From: Microbacterium amylolyticum
Lineage (GTDB): Bacteria; Actinomycetota; Actinomycetes; Actinomycetales; Microbacteriaceae
Reading direction: 5' to 3'
DNA: 64,000 nt
Assembly: GCF_011046975.1 (NCBI RefSeq)
Contig: NZ_CP049253.1
Coordinates: 2,170,001-2,234,000, forward strand
The position numbers and the translations under genes are program-made. The notes beneath the pieces are model-generated. The model did no database searches. It was given only the letters and a program-made list of their open reading frames with translations, and had not been told where the DNA came from. Each line of letters begins with the position of its first letter. Position 1 is the first letter of the stretch. Positions 47,460-57,900 of this stretch are shown here, piece by piece.

Positions 47460-50400
47460 ATGACGCACATACAAGGAAGACGAGCGCGGCGTTCAGCCAT
47501 AGCGTTCGCCGCAGCGGGAGGCCTCGCAGCGACACTGATTTCTGCGCCACCCGCGCTGGCAGATGATGGCCCACAGCCATTTGTGCACTATCCGCTGACA
47601 GAAACCGAAGGCACCGTCGCGCAGAACGCGGCCGGTGATGGTTTGGACGGCGAGATCCGCGGCGGCGCCGAGCTCCTAGGCGATCAGGGAATCCGTTTTA
47701 ACGGAACTGACGCGGATGTTCGTCTGCCGAACGACATCATGGCGGGGCTTGACGAGATCACCGTCAGCCTCGATGTGCTCGTCGATGACTCCCAGCAGGG
47801 GAACTACTTCATCGTCGGCCTCGGTAACCAGGCCACAGGAACTCCGGGCGGTGGAGACGGATACCTGTTCCTCACCGGGAACCCCGCAACCCGCGGAGTG
47901 ATCTCCCTCGACCATTGGAACGCCGAACACAACGCGCGGAGCGACGCTCCTCTCGTACGCGGTGTGTGGCAAACACTCACATACACGGTCGGTGACGGAG
48001 CGTCACATCTCTACCTTGATGGTGAGCTGATCGCGGAGAACACGGACACCGCTGCAACACCGGGTGAGATCGGCGGAGGTGTGAGCACGCACAACTACCT
48101 CGCGCGATCCAACTACGCTGCTGACCGCCTGTTTACGGGCCAGCTCCGCGACTTCCGCCTGTACGATCAGGCGCTCACCGCTGAGCAGGTACAGGAACTC
48201 GCCCCCAGCGACGCTGACCGCCTCGCCGATGCCGTGGCTGTTCTTGATCTCGGCGATCTCTCCGCACTCACAAGCAACCTACCCCTCCCTACTCAGGGAG
48301 CGAGCGGAACGCAGATCGTTTGGGCCTCGTCCGATGACAGCGTGATCGCACCGGACGGCACGGTGACGCGCCCCGCGGCCGGCTCGGATGACGCGTCGGT
48401 GACGCTCACGGCGACGCTGACCCGTGGCGAGGCGAGCGATCAGAAGACATTCGACGCCACCGTCGTCGCGTTGCCGACAACGGCACGCACGCTCGACGAC
48501 GCCTACAACGCGCTCGACGTCGTCAACATCGACGACGTGCGGGGAAACCTCACGCTTCCCTCCACGGTTCCCGGAGCGCCAGCAGACCTGGACATCACGT
48601 GGCAGTCAGATGACGCTTCTGTCGTCGCGGAGGATGGCATCGTCACGCGCCAGTCCGAGGACGCCGAGGTAGGCCTTACCGCGACGATCTCCTACGCAGG
48701 GGAGACCCGAACGAAGTCGTTCACGGCACGCGTACTCGCTGCGGTTGAACTTGATGAGTTCGAGGGATACGTCTTCAGCTACTTCACCGGCAACTCGTGG
48801 GACGGCGAGAAGATCTATTTCGCCGCAAGTGAGGGAAATGACGCGCTGAACTGGCAGTACCTCAATGACCAGCAGCCGATTCTCGAATCGAGTGAGGGAA
48901 CGACGGGTCTGCGCGATCCGTTCATCATCCGCTCACCCGAGGGTGACCGCTTCTATCTGATCGCGACCGACCTGTCGACTCCGGGGGTGAACCACGACTG
49001 GAACTACATGCAGCGTCACGGGAGCCAGTACCTGGAGATCTGGGAGTCCACCGACCTGGTGAACTGGTCGGACCAGCGTCACGTGAAGGTCTCGCCGGAC
49101 AACGCCGGCAACACCTGGGCGCCCGAGGCGTTCTACGACGACGAAATCGGCGAGTACGTCGTGTTCTGGGCGTCCAAGCTGTACCCGGAGAACGATCCCG
49201 GACACGCCACGAACACCTACAACCGCATGATGTACGCCACGACTCGTGACTTCGTGAACTTCTCCGAGGCGCAGGTTTGGCAGGACACCCCGCCCCACAG
49301 CCGCATTGACACCACGGTGATCAAGGACGGAGACACCTACCACCGCTTCACGAAGGAGGAGGGTGGCTCGAACGACATCCTCCAGGAGCAGTCGACGAGC
49401 CTGCTCGCGGCAACGGACGAATGGGAGTTCGTCACCAACGGCATCGGTGCGAACGCCGGTACTCGCGCAATCGAGGGACCGACGATCTTCCAGGCGAACC
49501 CGGCCGACGTCAACGGTGGTGGAAAGTACTACCTGTTCGTTGACGAGTATGGCGGACGTTTCTACATTCCTCTCGTCAGCGACAGCCTGGACGACCCCGA
49601 CTGGCAGGTTCCTGCCGAGTTCAACCTTCCCGGAGCACCGCGTCACGGCACCGTGATGCCGGTAACGAAGGAAGAGCACGAGCGTCTGCTCGAGGCATGG
49701 GGTCCGGAAGAGGAAGAACCGGTTGACCCGGTCGATCCGACGGATGTTGAGCTTCGCGCGCACCTCCCGCTGGGCGAGGATGTCACCGACACCGTCGGAG
49801 ACTTCGACGGAACGATCTCTGGCAACGCGACGTTCGATGACGGCCTCACCCTCACGGGTGGCACGTCCGGGCCGTACGTTGAGCTTCCGGCTGAGCTGTT
49901 CACGGCCGACGAGAAGATGACGATTTCGTCGTGGATTCGTCGCGATGCCGGCAACGGAAACTCGGCAGCCCTGACATTCGGCAGCCGCGTGACCAGCGGA
50001 TATCCGCCGCACTACTGGATTCTCAACCCGGCGAATCCCGACGGGTTCGTGAAGAGCGTCATGACAAACGGGACGAGCGCTGATTCGCCTTGGTCGACGG
50101 AGGTCGGCGCAACGAACGCCGCCACGTCACGCACGGCAAATGGTCTTCGCGGTGCATGGGCGCAGTACACGACGGTCATCGACGAAACATCGATCACGAC
50201 CTACGTGAACGGTCAGCCGGTGGGTGCCCCCGTGGCGAAGTCGATGCTGGTCAGCGAGTTCTCGGGCGACATGGTCGCCTACCTCGGTCGCTCGCCGTAC
50301 CCGGCCGACACCCGTTACGCTGCCGCATTCCGCGACCTGCGTGTCTTCACCGGCGCGATGGACGAGGACGCGGCAGAGCAGCTCTTCCTGGATGATGTCC

Positions 50401-53171
50401 AGGCGCCCCCGGCATCCGCATCGGACGCCGAGGTATCGGAAACGAACGGCCGTGTCGCCGTGTCATGGACCGCGCCGGCCAGCGCGGGCTATGCGCCGAT
50501 TGAGGGATACCGCGTCGTTCTCGACGGGCCTGAGCGTTACGAAGAGTCCGTTGAGTCGGGTGTGACCACCGTCGACTTCGGTGCTGTTGCCGAGGGCGAC
50601 TACACCGTAACGATCACGGCGTACAACCTCGTTGGTGACGGCCCTGCGTACGATGCGGGAACGGTCAGCGCAATCGTGACCATGTCGCCCGCCGAAGAAG
50701 ACCTCTCGCTTGTCGAGATCTTCGGAGCAGACGACATCCGTGGCAACATCACGCTTCCGGCTGCGGGCCCGCTGAATGGCGAGCCCATCGAATGGAACGC
50801 GACGCCTGCGGGCATCATCACGACTGATGACGACGGAGAAACACTTGCCGGTGTCGTCACGCGAGGCGACGAGGATGTCGAGGTCACCCTGACCGCGACA
50901 TCGGGCGATGCCGAGCGCGAATACACCGTGATCGTCAAGGCGGCGACGGAGCTGGACGAATTCGCGTCCTACTTCTTCTCCTACTTCACGGGCGAGGGCG
51001 GGCCGACGCCTCCGGGCGGCGAGGCCATTCGGTTCTCGTTGAGCGAGGGCGCCGACGCACTCACCTGGGGCAACCTCAACGACGGAAACGTGGTGCTGGA
51101 GTCCACGATGGGCACCGAGGGTCTGCGTGACCCGTTCATCATGCGCTCCCCGGACGGCGACCGGTTCTACCTGATCGCTACCGACCTCAACACCGCTGCC
51201 GGAACGGACTTTGGCCGCGATCAGCGCGAGGGAAGCTTGTACCTGGAGATCTGGGAGTCTAACGACCTCGTCAACTGGTCTGAGCAGCGTCACGTGAAGG
51301 TGTCGGATGAGCTCGCGGGAAACACCTGGGCTCCCGAGGCGTTCTGGGACGAATCGATCGGTGCCTACCTGGTGTTCTGGGCCTCGAACCTCTATGACAC
51401 CCCGGAGATCGAGGGGCGTGACAACTTTCAGAACTACAACCGCATGATGTATTCCGTCACGCGTGACTTCGTGAACTTCACGGAGCCGGAGATCTGGATC
51501 GACTCCAAGCGCGGAACCGGTCGCGGCACGATCGACTCCAGCGTGATCAAGGAAGACGACACGTACTTCCGGTTCACGAAGGACGAGGCAGACATGACGA
51601 TCTACCTCGAGCAGTCGAACCACCTGCGCGCCACGGTCGAGCACGAAGGAATCGCCGATCCCTTCGAAACAACGGATGACCCGAACGAGTGGAGCCTCGT
51701 CTCCGACAAGATCGGTGTTGGCCAGCAGTACGTCAACCCCACGGGGAACACGTCGACCTTTACACAGGGTGAAGGCCCGACGATCTTCCCCGCCATCGGA
51801 GACCCCGACCGCTGGTACCTGTTCGTTGACCAGCCGGGCTACCACGGCGGCGCCGGCTACGCGGCGATGACCAGCACCGACCGCGGAAAGACCTGGGAAG
51901 TTCTCGATTCGTCGAGGCTCCCGCAGTCGCCGCGTCACGGAACGGTCATGCCGATCACCCGCGAAGAGAACGACCGCGTTCTCGAGGCCTACCAGGCTGA
52001 TCGTCTGGTGACGGCTGTCGAATCGTTCGAGATTGAGATTTCGGACGCCGATGAGTCGGTTGATCTGCCGGAGACGGCCCTTGCGACGATCAACAACGAA
52101 CAGGTGGCCGTTGGGGTTGTCTGGGAGGAGTTCGATCACTCCGGTCTCGCGTCGGGCGAATCGCTCGAGGTGCGCGGGTGGCTCGAGAACGCGGCGGCAA
52201 CGCCCGCGATCGCGACGATCGTCCACGTCGGCGACGACGGCCAGGATGTTGATGCAGACGCGACGGCTGCTGCTGGTTCGGATGAGGGTGCGGATGCTGA
52301 TGCGTCGGATGCTGATGCGTCGGCTGCTGGTTCGGATGAGGGTGCGGATGCTGATGCGTCGGCTGCTGGTTCGGATGAGGGTGCGGATGCTGATGCGTCG
52401 GCTGCTGGTTCGGATGAGGGTGCGGATGCTGATGCGTCGGCTGCTGGTTCGGATGAGGGTGCGGATGCTGATGCGTCGGCTGCTGGTTCGGATGAGGGTG
52501 CGGATGCTGATGCGTCGGCTGCTGGTTCGGATGAGGGTGCGGATGCTGATGCGTCGGCTGCTGGTTCGGATGAGGGTGCGGATGCTGATGCGTCGGCTGC
52601 TGGTTCGGATGAGGGTGCGGATGCTGATGCGTCGGCTGCTGGTTCGGATGAGGGTGCGGATGCTGATGCGTCGGCCGCTGGATCGGACCAGGACGCTCAG
52701 GCAGATGCCTCGGGTAGCGATGGCGATCAGCGTGAGCTAGAGCTCACAGCAGAAGCCGGCACGGTTGTTGCCGGTGGCGAGCTGTCCATCACGCTCACGG
52801 GTCTGCTCGAGGGCGACGAGGTCGTGTTCGAACTGCACTCGGACCCGATCGAGCTTGCGCGTCTGACCGCGGATGAGAACGGAACGATCAGCGCTGCGCT
52901 GAAGATTCCCGCCAACACTCCTGCTGGTGAGCACACGCTCGTCGCGATCACTCCCTACGGCACACTGGAGCTTCCCGTGACCATCGAGGCAGCGCCCGCT
53001 GCTGACAGCGATGGCGGCGCGAACCCGGTCGCTCCTGGCAACGACGATGACGATCTCGCTCCGACGGGTGGCTTCCCTGCCACTCAGGTCGGCCTGATCG
53101 CCCTCGCGGCGATGCTGCTCGGCGGCGCCGGACTCCTCGGAGTCCGTAGCCTGCGCCGACAGCGCGCATAG
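47460..53171 (+). CDS. Giant wall-anchored protein with two GH43 domains (arabinofuranosidase-like)
   Basis: 1903 residues. Signal peptide 1-34 (PPALADD); LamG-like 35-250; two atrophied Ig-like domains 250-425; GH43 domain 1 426-750 with likely triad D486 (LRDPFII), D617 (RIDTTVI) and E672 (IEGPTIF); LamG-like 760-980; fibronectin III 985-1077; Ig-like 1077-1160; GH43 domain 2 1160-1515 with D1224, D1359 and E1438; Ig-like 1515-1596; Asp/Ala repeats 1604-1751; stalk domain; sorting motif LAPTGG at 1866, a membrane helix and a basic tail. LAxTG suggests sortase E anchoring. Both GH43 domains resemble Bacteroides arabinofuranosidase-type members; substrate specificity is inferred. It lies beside a furanose-type sugar importer. 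Confidence 0.88.
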   Translation: MTHIQGRRARRSAIAFAAAGGLAATLISAPPALADDGPQPFVHYPLTETEGTVAQNAAGDGLDGEIRGGAELLGDQGIRFNGTDADVRLPNDIMAGLDEITVSLDVLVDDSQQGNYFIVGLGNQATGTPGGGDGYLFLTGNPATRGVISLDHWNAEHNARSDAPLVRGVWQTLTYTVGDGASHLYLDGELIAENTDTAATPGEIGGGVSTHNYLARSNYAADRLFTGQLRDFRLYDQALTAEQVQELAPSDADRLADAVAVLDLGDLSALTSNLPLPTQGASGTQIVWASSDDSVIAPDGTVTRPAAGSDDASVTLTATLTRGEASDQKTFDATVVALPTTARTLDDAYNALDVVNIDDVRGNLTLPSTVPGAPADLDITWQSDDASVVAEDGIVTRQSEDAEVGLTATISYAGETRTKSFTARVLAAVELDEFEGYVFSYFTGNSWDGEKIYFAASEGNDALNWQYLNDQQPILESSEGTTGLRDPFIIRSPEGDRFYLIATDLSTPGVNHDWNYMQRHGSQYLEIWESTDLVNWSDQRHVKVSPDNAGNTWAPEAFYDDEIGEYVVFWASKLYPENDPGHATNTYNRMMYATTRDFVNFSEAQVWQDTPPHSRIDTTVIKDGDTYHRFTKEEGGSNDILQEQSTSLLAATDEWEFVTNGIGANAGTRAIEGPTIFQANPADVNGGGKYYLFVDEYGGRFYIPLVSDSLDDPDWQVPAEFNLPGAPRHGTVMPVTKEEHERLLEAWGPEEEEPVDPVDPTDVELRAHLPLGEDVTDTVGDFDGTISGNATFDDGLTLTGGTSGPYVELPAELFTADEKMTISSWIRRDAGNGNSAALTFGSRVTSGYPPHYWILNPANPDGFVKSVMTNGTSADSPWSTEVGATNAATSRTANGLRGAWAQYTTVIDETSITTYVNGQPVGAPVAKSMLVSEFSGDMVAYLGRSPYPADTRYAAAFRDLRVFTGAMDEDAAEQLFLDDVQAPPASASDAEVSETNGRVAVSWTAPASAGYAPIEGYRVVLDGPERYEESVESGVTTVDFGAVAEGDYTVTITAYNLVGDGPAYDAGTVSAIVTMSPAEEDLSLVEIFGADDIRGNITLPAAGPLNGEPIEWNATPAGIITTDDDGETLAGVVTRGDEDVEVTLTATSGDAEREYTVIVKAATELDEFASYFFSYFTGEGGPTPPGGEAIRFSLSEGADALTWGNLNDGNVVLESTMGTEGLRDPFIMRSPDGDRFYLIATDLNTAAGTDFGRDQREGSLYLEIWESNDLVNWSEQRHVKVSDELAGNTWAPEAFWDESIGAYLVFWASNLYDTPEIEGRDNFQNYNRMMYSVTRDFVNFTEPEIWIDSKRGTGRGTIDSSVIKEDDTYFRFTKDEADMTIYLEQSNHLRATVEHEGIADPFETTDDPNEWSLVSDKIGVGQQYVNPTGNTSTFTQGEGPTIFPAIGDPDRWYLFVDQPGYHGGAGYAAMTSTDRGKTWEVLDSSRLPQSPRHGTVMPITREENDRVLEAYQADRLVTAVESFEIEISDADESVDLPETALATINNEQVAVGVVWEEFDHSGLASGESLEVRGWLENAAATPAIATIVHVGDDGQDVDADATAAAGSDEGADADASDADASAAGSDEGADADASAAGSDEGADADASAAGSDEGADADASAAGSDEGADADASAAGSDEGADADASAAGSDEGADADASAAGSDEGADADASAAGSDEGADADASAAGSDEGADADASAAGSDQDAQADASGSDGDQRELELTAEAGTVVAGGELSITLTGLLEGDEVVFELHSDPIELARLTADENGTISAALKIPANTPAGEHTLVAITPYGTLELPVTIEAAPAADSDGGANPVAPGNDDDDLAPTGGFPATQVGLIALAAMLLGGAGLLGVRSLRRQRA
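52269..52712 (+). repeat. 39-bp tandem repeat array encoding an Asp/Ala-rich stalk
   Basis: The unit encodes AAGSDEGADADAS. Copy 1 is 52269-52307, then a 15-bp partial unit (DADAS), then nine apparently identical copies at 52323-52673 and a degenerate last copy at 52674-52712 (AAGSDQDAQADAS). Codons in the unit favour T endings (GCT, GGT, GAT), unlike the flanking gene. Near-perfect identity indicates recent expansion. Confidence 0.95.
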
Positions 53172-53174
53172 AAC

Positions 53175-53213
53175 GTGTGGGCTCGTCTTTTCCCCCTGAG
53201 GACGAGCCCACAC
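53175..53213 (+). terminator. Terminator after the giant GH43 gene
   Basis: GTGTGGGCTCGTC (53175-53187) pairs perfectly with GACGAGCCCACAC (53201-53213). It starts 4 bp after the stop codon. Confidence 0.88.
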
Positions 53214-53249
53214 CGCACGCGAACCGGGGCGTTCGTGTTGAATCGGATC

Positions 53250-53534
53250 ATGACTGATCTGATCTTCACGGACGCCCCCGATTCGTCTCGCTACGAGCTG
53301 CGCGCGGAGGGTGAGCTTGTCGCCGCTCTCGAATACCAGGTCTCGGGCGAGGCAGTTTCGCTCACGCGCACGTACACGAGCCCCGAACATCGTGGCAAGG
53401 GCTACGCGGGGATCATCACCGAGCGTGCCGTTGACGCGATCGAGGCGGCGGGCGGGCTCACGATCGTCCCCATGTGTTCCTATGTCGCGGGGTGGTTCGA
53501 GAAGAACCCCGAGCGCGCGAACGTTCTGGAGTGA
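53250..53534 (+). CDS. Small GNAT-like N-acetyltransferase
   Basis: 94 residues from the ATG at 53250. It is a short GCN5-related domain of the YjdJ type: LVAALEYQVSGEAVSLTRTY, then the acetyl-CoA loop SPEHRGKGYAG, IITERAVDAIEAAGGLTIVP, and CSYVAGWFEKNPE with the conserved Cys/Tyr. The substrate is unknown. Monocistronic between a terminator and an oxidoreductase relic. Confidence 0.88.
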   Translation: MTDLIFTDAPDSSRYELRAEGELVAALEYQVSGEAVSLTRTYTSPEHRGKGYAGIITERAVDAIEAAGGLTIVPMCSYVAGWFEKNPERANVLE

Positions 53535-53605
53535 CCGTCACATGACGTGGCGTTCCGTATCTCCGGAGCAATTTTCTTGAGGGGCGTCCGTTCCCGGTTC
53601 GCTTG

Positions 53606-53982
53606 ATGCCACTGCGTGGCGGGCGGGTTCTCGGGCTGGACGTTGCCGGAACCGTTCACTCCGTTGGCGCGGGCGTCACGGATGTCGTCGCCGGCGACGT
53701 TGTTTTCGGAACCGCGATCGTGGGCGACGGATCCCTGGCGGAGTTCGCGCGAGCACGAGTTGATCGCCTTACGCCGAAGCCGGAACGGCTTTCGCTCCCG
53801 GAGGCGGCGGCCGTACGATGCGATCATCGACACCGGCGGTCATCGACCTGACGCAACTGATCGCCCGCGGGCACGTCTCCCCGGTCATCACCGGCACGTA
53901 TGGCCTTGACGACGCTCAGCGTGCCATTGCCTCGCTGGGCAGAGGGCGCGGGGCGGGCAAGGTCGTCGTCACAATCGACTGA
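53606..53982 (+). pseudogene. Zinc-free alcohol dehydrogenase/quinone oxidoreductase pseudogene
   Basis: Two fragments in different frames. The first (53606 to about 53820) encodes GRVLGLDVAGTVHSVGAGVT, GDVVFGTAIVGDGSLAEFAR and LTPKPERLSLPEAAAV, the GroES-like domain. The second, ending at 53982, encodes LTQLIARGHVSPVITGTYGL and ASLGRGRGAGKVVVTID, the C-terminal end. The start and about 150 residues of the NAD(P)-binding domain are missing. Non-functional. Confidence 0.8.
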
Positions 53983-54003
53983 CACGCCCCGCGCTTCTAG
54001 CGG

Positions 54004-54822
54004 CTACTTTGCGGTCTGGTCGTCGCCCGTGACCTCGAACCAGTCGAGAGAAAGCTCGGCGGCAGGGCCAACGGGGTTCACAACGAGACCCTGCATGCCG
54101 TCCTCCGCTGCGGAGGCGACAATACGATCAAGAGTTGTCGGCTGGGCGATTGCGTCTGACTTCCATGCCCAGAGTTCGGCGGGGCTGGTGAACAACGCGT
54201 GCAGCTGGCGGCCGTCCGGGTGCGTTGCGGTGGCGACGGTGTATCCCGTGACCTCTCCGGCTTCGTCGGTGACGGGAAGTCCTCCGACGTACACGACGGC
54301 GTCCTTGAGCATCCGAACGAAGGCGTCCAGCTGCACGCCGCCATCAACGAGAGCCGAGGCGAGCTGTGCGGCATCTGCGGGGCTATCGCCGAACGCGCGG
54401 CCGAGCTCATCGCTGTACGCCACAAACGCCCCGGGAGTTCCCGCGTCGATCACGATGCCATCGTGGTTTTCCATTGCCTGCTTCAGGGCTGCCGCGCCGG
54501 GCTGTGCCAGCGAGGTCGTCTTCTCGGCCGGTGAGAACGCCTCAAGGCGCGGGTTTTCCGTAAACGCCAGCAGCAGGTCCTTGCCTTCGCCATCGGAAAC
54601 AGAGGTGACGGCGAGCTTGTCGCCCTCCTGCATCGGGTTTGCGGGGTCGGCGAACTCCGAGCTGGAGATGTCCAGGAGGAGCTTGCCGGACGCGGCGCGA
54701 CGAAGAACATCGCTGTGCGTCTGAGGGTCCTTTTGCGTCGACCAGGCCTCCAGGGCCTCCTGCACGCGGGTGTTCTGCACGATGTTTGACGGCTGAGTGC
54801 CGCTCGGCTGCGAAGAAGTCAT
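54004..54822 (-). CDS. SseB-like protein
   Basis: 272 residues from the ATG at 54822. It carries an SseB N-terminal-like domain: VQEALEAWSTQKDPQTHSDV, LLAFTENPRLEAFSPAEKTT and GIVIDAGTPGAFVAYSDELG, repeated in part near LWAWKSDAIAQPTTLDRIVA. SseB-domain proteins are often of unknown function in actinobacteria; no export signal is present. It is downstream of kgd on the same strand but separated by a strong terminator. Confidence 0.75.
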   Translation of the reverse strand: MTSSQPSGTQPSNIVQNTRVQEALEAWSTQKDPQTHSDVLRRAASGKLLLDISSSEFADPANPMQEGDKLAVTSVSDGEGKDLLLAFTENPRLEAFSPAEKTTSLAQPGAAALKQAMENHDGIVIDAGTPGAFVAYSDELGRAFGDSPADAAQLASALVDGGVQLDAFVRMLKDAVVYVGGLPVTDEAGEVTGYTVATATHPDGRQLHALFTSPAELWAWKSDAIAQPTTLDRIVASAAEDGMQGLVVNPVGPAAELSLDWFEVTGDDQTAK

Positions 54823-54879
54823 CCCCACCACGCTACGCGCCAGGTCGCGCGTGCGCGAATGGGCGTCATCATTTCCTCA

Positions 54880-54927
54880 TAAAACGGGCGGTGCCACGGC
54901 TGAAAAGCCGTGGCACCGCCCGTTTTA
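54880..54927 (-). terminator. Bidirectional-looking terminator after kgd
   Basis: A 22-bp perfect stem (TAAAACGGGCGGTGCCACGG... with its complement) closes a GAAA loop at 54902-54905 and ends in a T-run on both strands. It lies 10 bp beyond the kgd stop and ends kgd transcription. Confidence 0.93.
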
Positions 54928-54937
54928 TGCTCTCAGA

Positions 54938-57900
54938 TCAGCTACCGAGGGCGCGCTTCATCAGATCAGCATGCTCGATCGCGTGCACCTTTGACGAGCC
55001 GGTCGACGGCGCGGCCGCAGCGGGACGCGACACCACCGTGAACTCACGTCCGACGCTCGGAGACAGCCACTGCTGGATGAACGGCCATGCCCCCTGGTTC
55101 TCGGGCTCATCCTGAACCCACACGACTTCAGCGTTCGGGTACGACGCAAGCGCCGCGCGCAGCTCCTCAACCGGGGCTGGGTAGAACTGCTCCACGCGCA
55201 CGAGAGCGATCGCGTCGTTCGGGTTCTTCTGCAGCTCGCCGCGCAGATCCCAGTGGATCTTGCCCGAGTGAACGAGCACGCGGGTGACAGCGTTGGCATC
55301 GAGGCCGCGGTCGTCGCCGATCACGGGCTCGAACGTGCCCTGCGTGAGGTCGGCAACTTCGCTGGTGGCACCGCGAAGGCGAAGCATCGCCTTCGGCGTG
55401 AAGACCACGAGCGGGCGACGCGGGCGCTGGTAGGCGTGGCGGCGCAGCAGGTGGAAGTACGACGCGGGCGTGGACGGGCGCGCCACCGTCATGTTGTCCT
55501 GCGCGCACAGCTGCAAGAAACGCTCGATACGAGCCGACGAGTGATCGGGGCCCTGGCCCTCGTAGCCGTGGGGGAGAAGCAGAACAACGCCGGATTCCTG
55601 TCCCCACTTCTGGTCGGCAGAAGAGATGAACTCATCGATGACCGACTGGGCGCCGTTGACGAAGTCACCGAACTGTGCCTCCCAGAGCACGAGCGCGTTC
55701 TCGTCCTCAACGGAGTATCCGTATTCGAACGCGAGCGCAGCGTATTCGCTGAGTAGCGAGTCGTACACCTGGAAACGAGCCTGATCCTCGGCGAGGTTCT
55801 GGAGGGGGAGCCATTCCTGACCGTTGACGCGGTCGTGCAGAACCGCGTGGCGCTGGACGAAGGTGCCGCGGCGGGAGTCCTGGCCGACCAAACGAACGGG
55901 CGTTCCCTCGAGCAGCAGAGAACCGAAAGCGAGCAGCTCTCCGTACGCCCAGTCGATCTTGCCCTCGCGGGACATCTGCACGCGCTTGTCGAGCAGCTGC
56001 TGCAGCTTGGTGTGCACCGTGAAGCCGGCCGGCTTGTTGGCGTGGGCGTCGCCCACCTGCGTGATGACGTCGACGTCAACGCCGGTTGTCTCCGGCACCG
56101 TTGTGACGGGCTCGTCGAAATCGCCATCCGGGACTACGGGAATCGAGCCGGTCTCGGCCGCGTGCGTCTCGGCGAACGCGATCTCGAGGCGGTTCTGGAA
56201 GTCCGCCTTCGCGGCCTCGTACTCTTCTTCCGTGATGTCGCCACGGCCAACGAGCGACTCGGTGTACAGGCGCCGGACGGAACGCTTCGCCTCGATCAGG
56301 CCGTACATCAGCGGCTGGGTCATCGAGGGGTCGTCGCCCTCGTTGTGCCCACGGCGGCGGTAGCAGACGAGGTCGATGACGATGTCGCGGTGGAACTTCT
56401 GGCGGTATTCGAATGCCAGTTCGGCGGCGCGAACAACCGCCTCGGGGTCGTCACCGTTGACATGCAGAATCGGCGCAGCGATCGCCTTGGCGGGGCCCGT
56501 GGCGTAGTACGACGAGCGAGCATCCTGCGGCAGCGTTGTGAAGCCCACCTGGTTGTTGGCGATCACGTGGATCGTTCCGCCCGTGCGGTATGCGCGCAAC
56601 TCGGACATCTGCAGAGTCTCGAGAACAACGCCCTGCCCGGCGAAGGCGGCGTCGCCATGGACGAGGATCGGCAGCCAGGGGAAAGATCCGCGGTCGTGGC
56701 GGTCCTGCTTGGCGCGGACGATGCCCTCCAAAACGCCGTCGACCGTTTCCAAGTGCGAGGGGTTCGCCGCCAGGTACACGTCAATGTCCCGGCCGTCCGT
56801 GGCGTGGAACGTGCCCTCGGTGCCGATGTGATACTTCACATCACCCGAACCGCGCTTGTTGCCGGGGAGAGCGCCCTCGAACTCGCTGAACACATCGCCG
56901 TAGGTCTTCCCGGCGATGTTGGTGAGCACGTTGAGACGCCCGCGGTGAGCCATACCGATCGCGGCGCCTTCAAGGCCGGCCGCGGCGGCGCCGTCGATCA
57001 CGCGGTCAAGAAGCGGGATGAGCGACTCGCCGCCCTCGAGCGAGAATCGCTTCTGCCCGACATACTTCGTCTGCAGGAAGGTTTCGAAAGCTTCCGCCTG
57101 GTTGAGCTTGCCGAGCACACGAATCTGCTCGTCGTGGTCGAGCTTCTCGTAGGGACGCTCGAGCTTCTGCTGGAACCACTCGCGCTGCTCGTGGTCGGGG
57201 ATGTGCATGTACTCGATGCCGGTGGTGCGGCAGTACGTGTCGCGAAGAACACCGAGGATGTCGCGCAGCTTCGCCTGACGCTTACCGCCAAAACCACCCG
57301 TGACGAACTCGCGCTCGAGATCCCAGAATGTGAGGCCGTGCGATTCGATCTCAAGGTCGTGGTGCGAGCGCTGCTCGAAGGCGAGGGGATCGATGTCCGC
57401 CATCAAATGACCGCGAACGCGGTAGGCGTTGATGAGCTCCTGAACACGCGCTGTCTTGTCGACACGCTCGGCGACGTCAACAGAGACGTCGGCGCTCCAG
57501 CGGATCGGAGCGTAGGGAATCCGCAGCGCGGCAAAGATGTCGTCGTAGAAGTGGCTCTGACCCGTGAGCAGCTCGTGGACGATCTTGAGGAACTCGCCCG
57601 AGCCCGCGCCCTGGATGACCCGGTGGTCGTATGTGCTCGTGAGCGTGATCGTCTTACCGATCGCCAGTTCGTTCAGCGTTTTCTGGCTGGCGCCCTGGAA
57701 CTCTGCCGGGTAGTTGAGCGCGCCCGCGCCGATGATCGCGCCCTGGCCCTGCATGAGGCGCGGAACCGAGTGAACGGTTCCGATTCCGCCGGGGTTGGTG
57801 AGCGAAATCGTCGTTCCCGCGAAGTCGCTCGCCCCGAGCTTGTTCGCGCGAGCACGGCTGACGAGGTCTTCGTAGGCATCGAGGTACTCGCGGAACGAGA

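Noticed and set aside
50463..52226. 587-codon minus-strand frame
   Set aside because: Antisense to the second half of the giant GH43 gene; no family motifs.
52269..52712. CRISPR array
   Set aside because: The repeats are contiguous without spacers, are coding, and no cas genes are present.
52033..52740. Second plus-strand frame across the 39-bp repeat encoding MRVRMLMRRLLV-type repeats
   Set aside because: It is an out-of-frame reading of the repeat array; the main frame runs through with domains on both sides.
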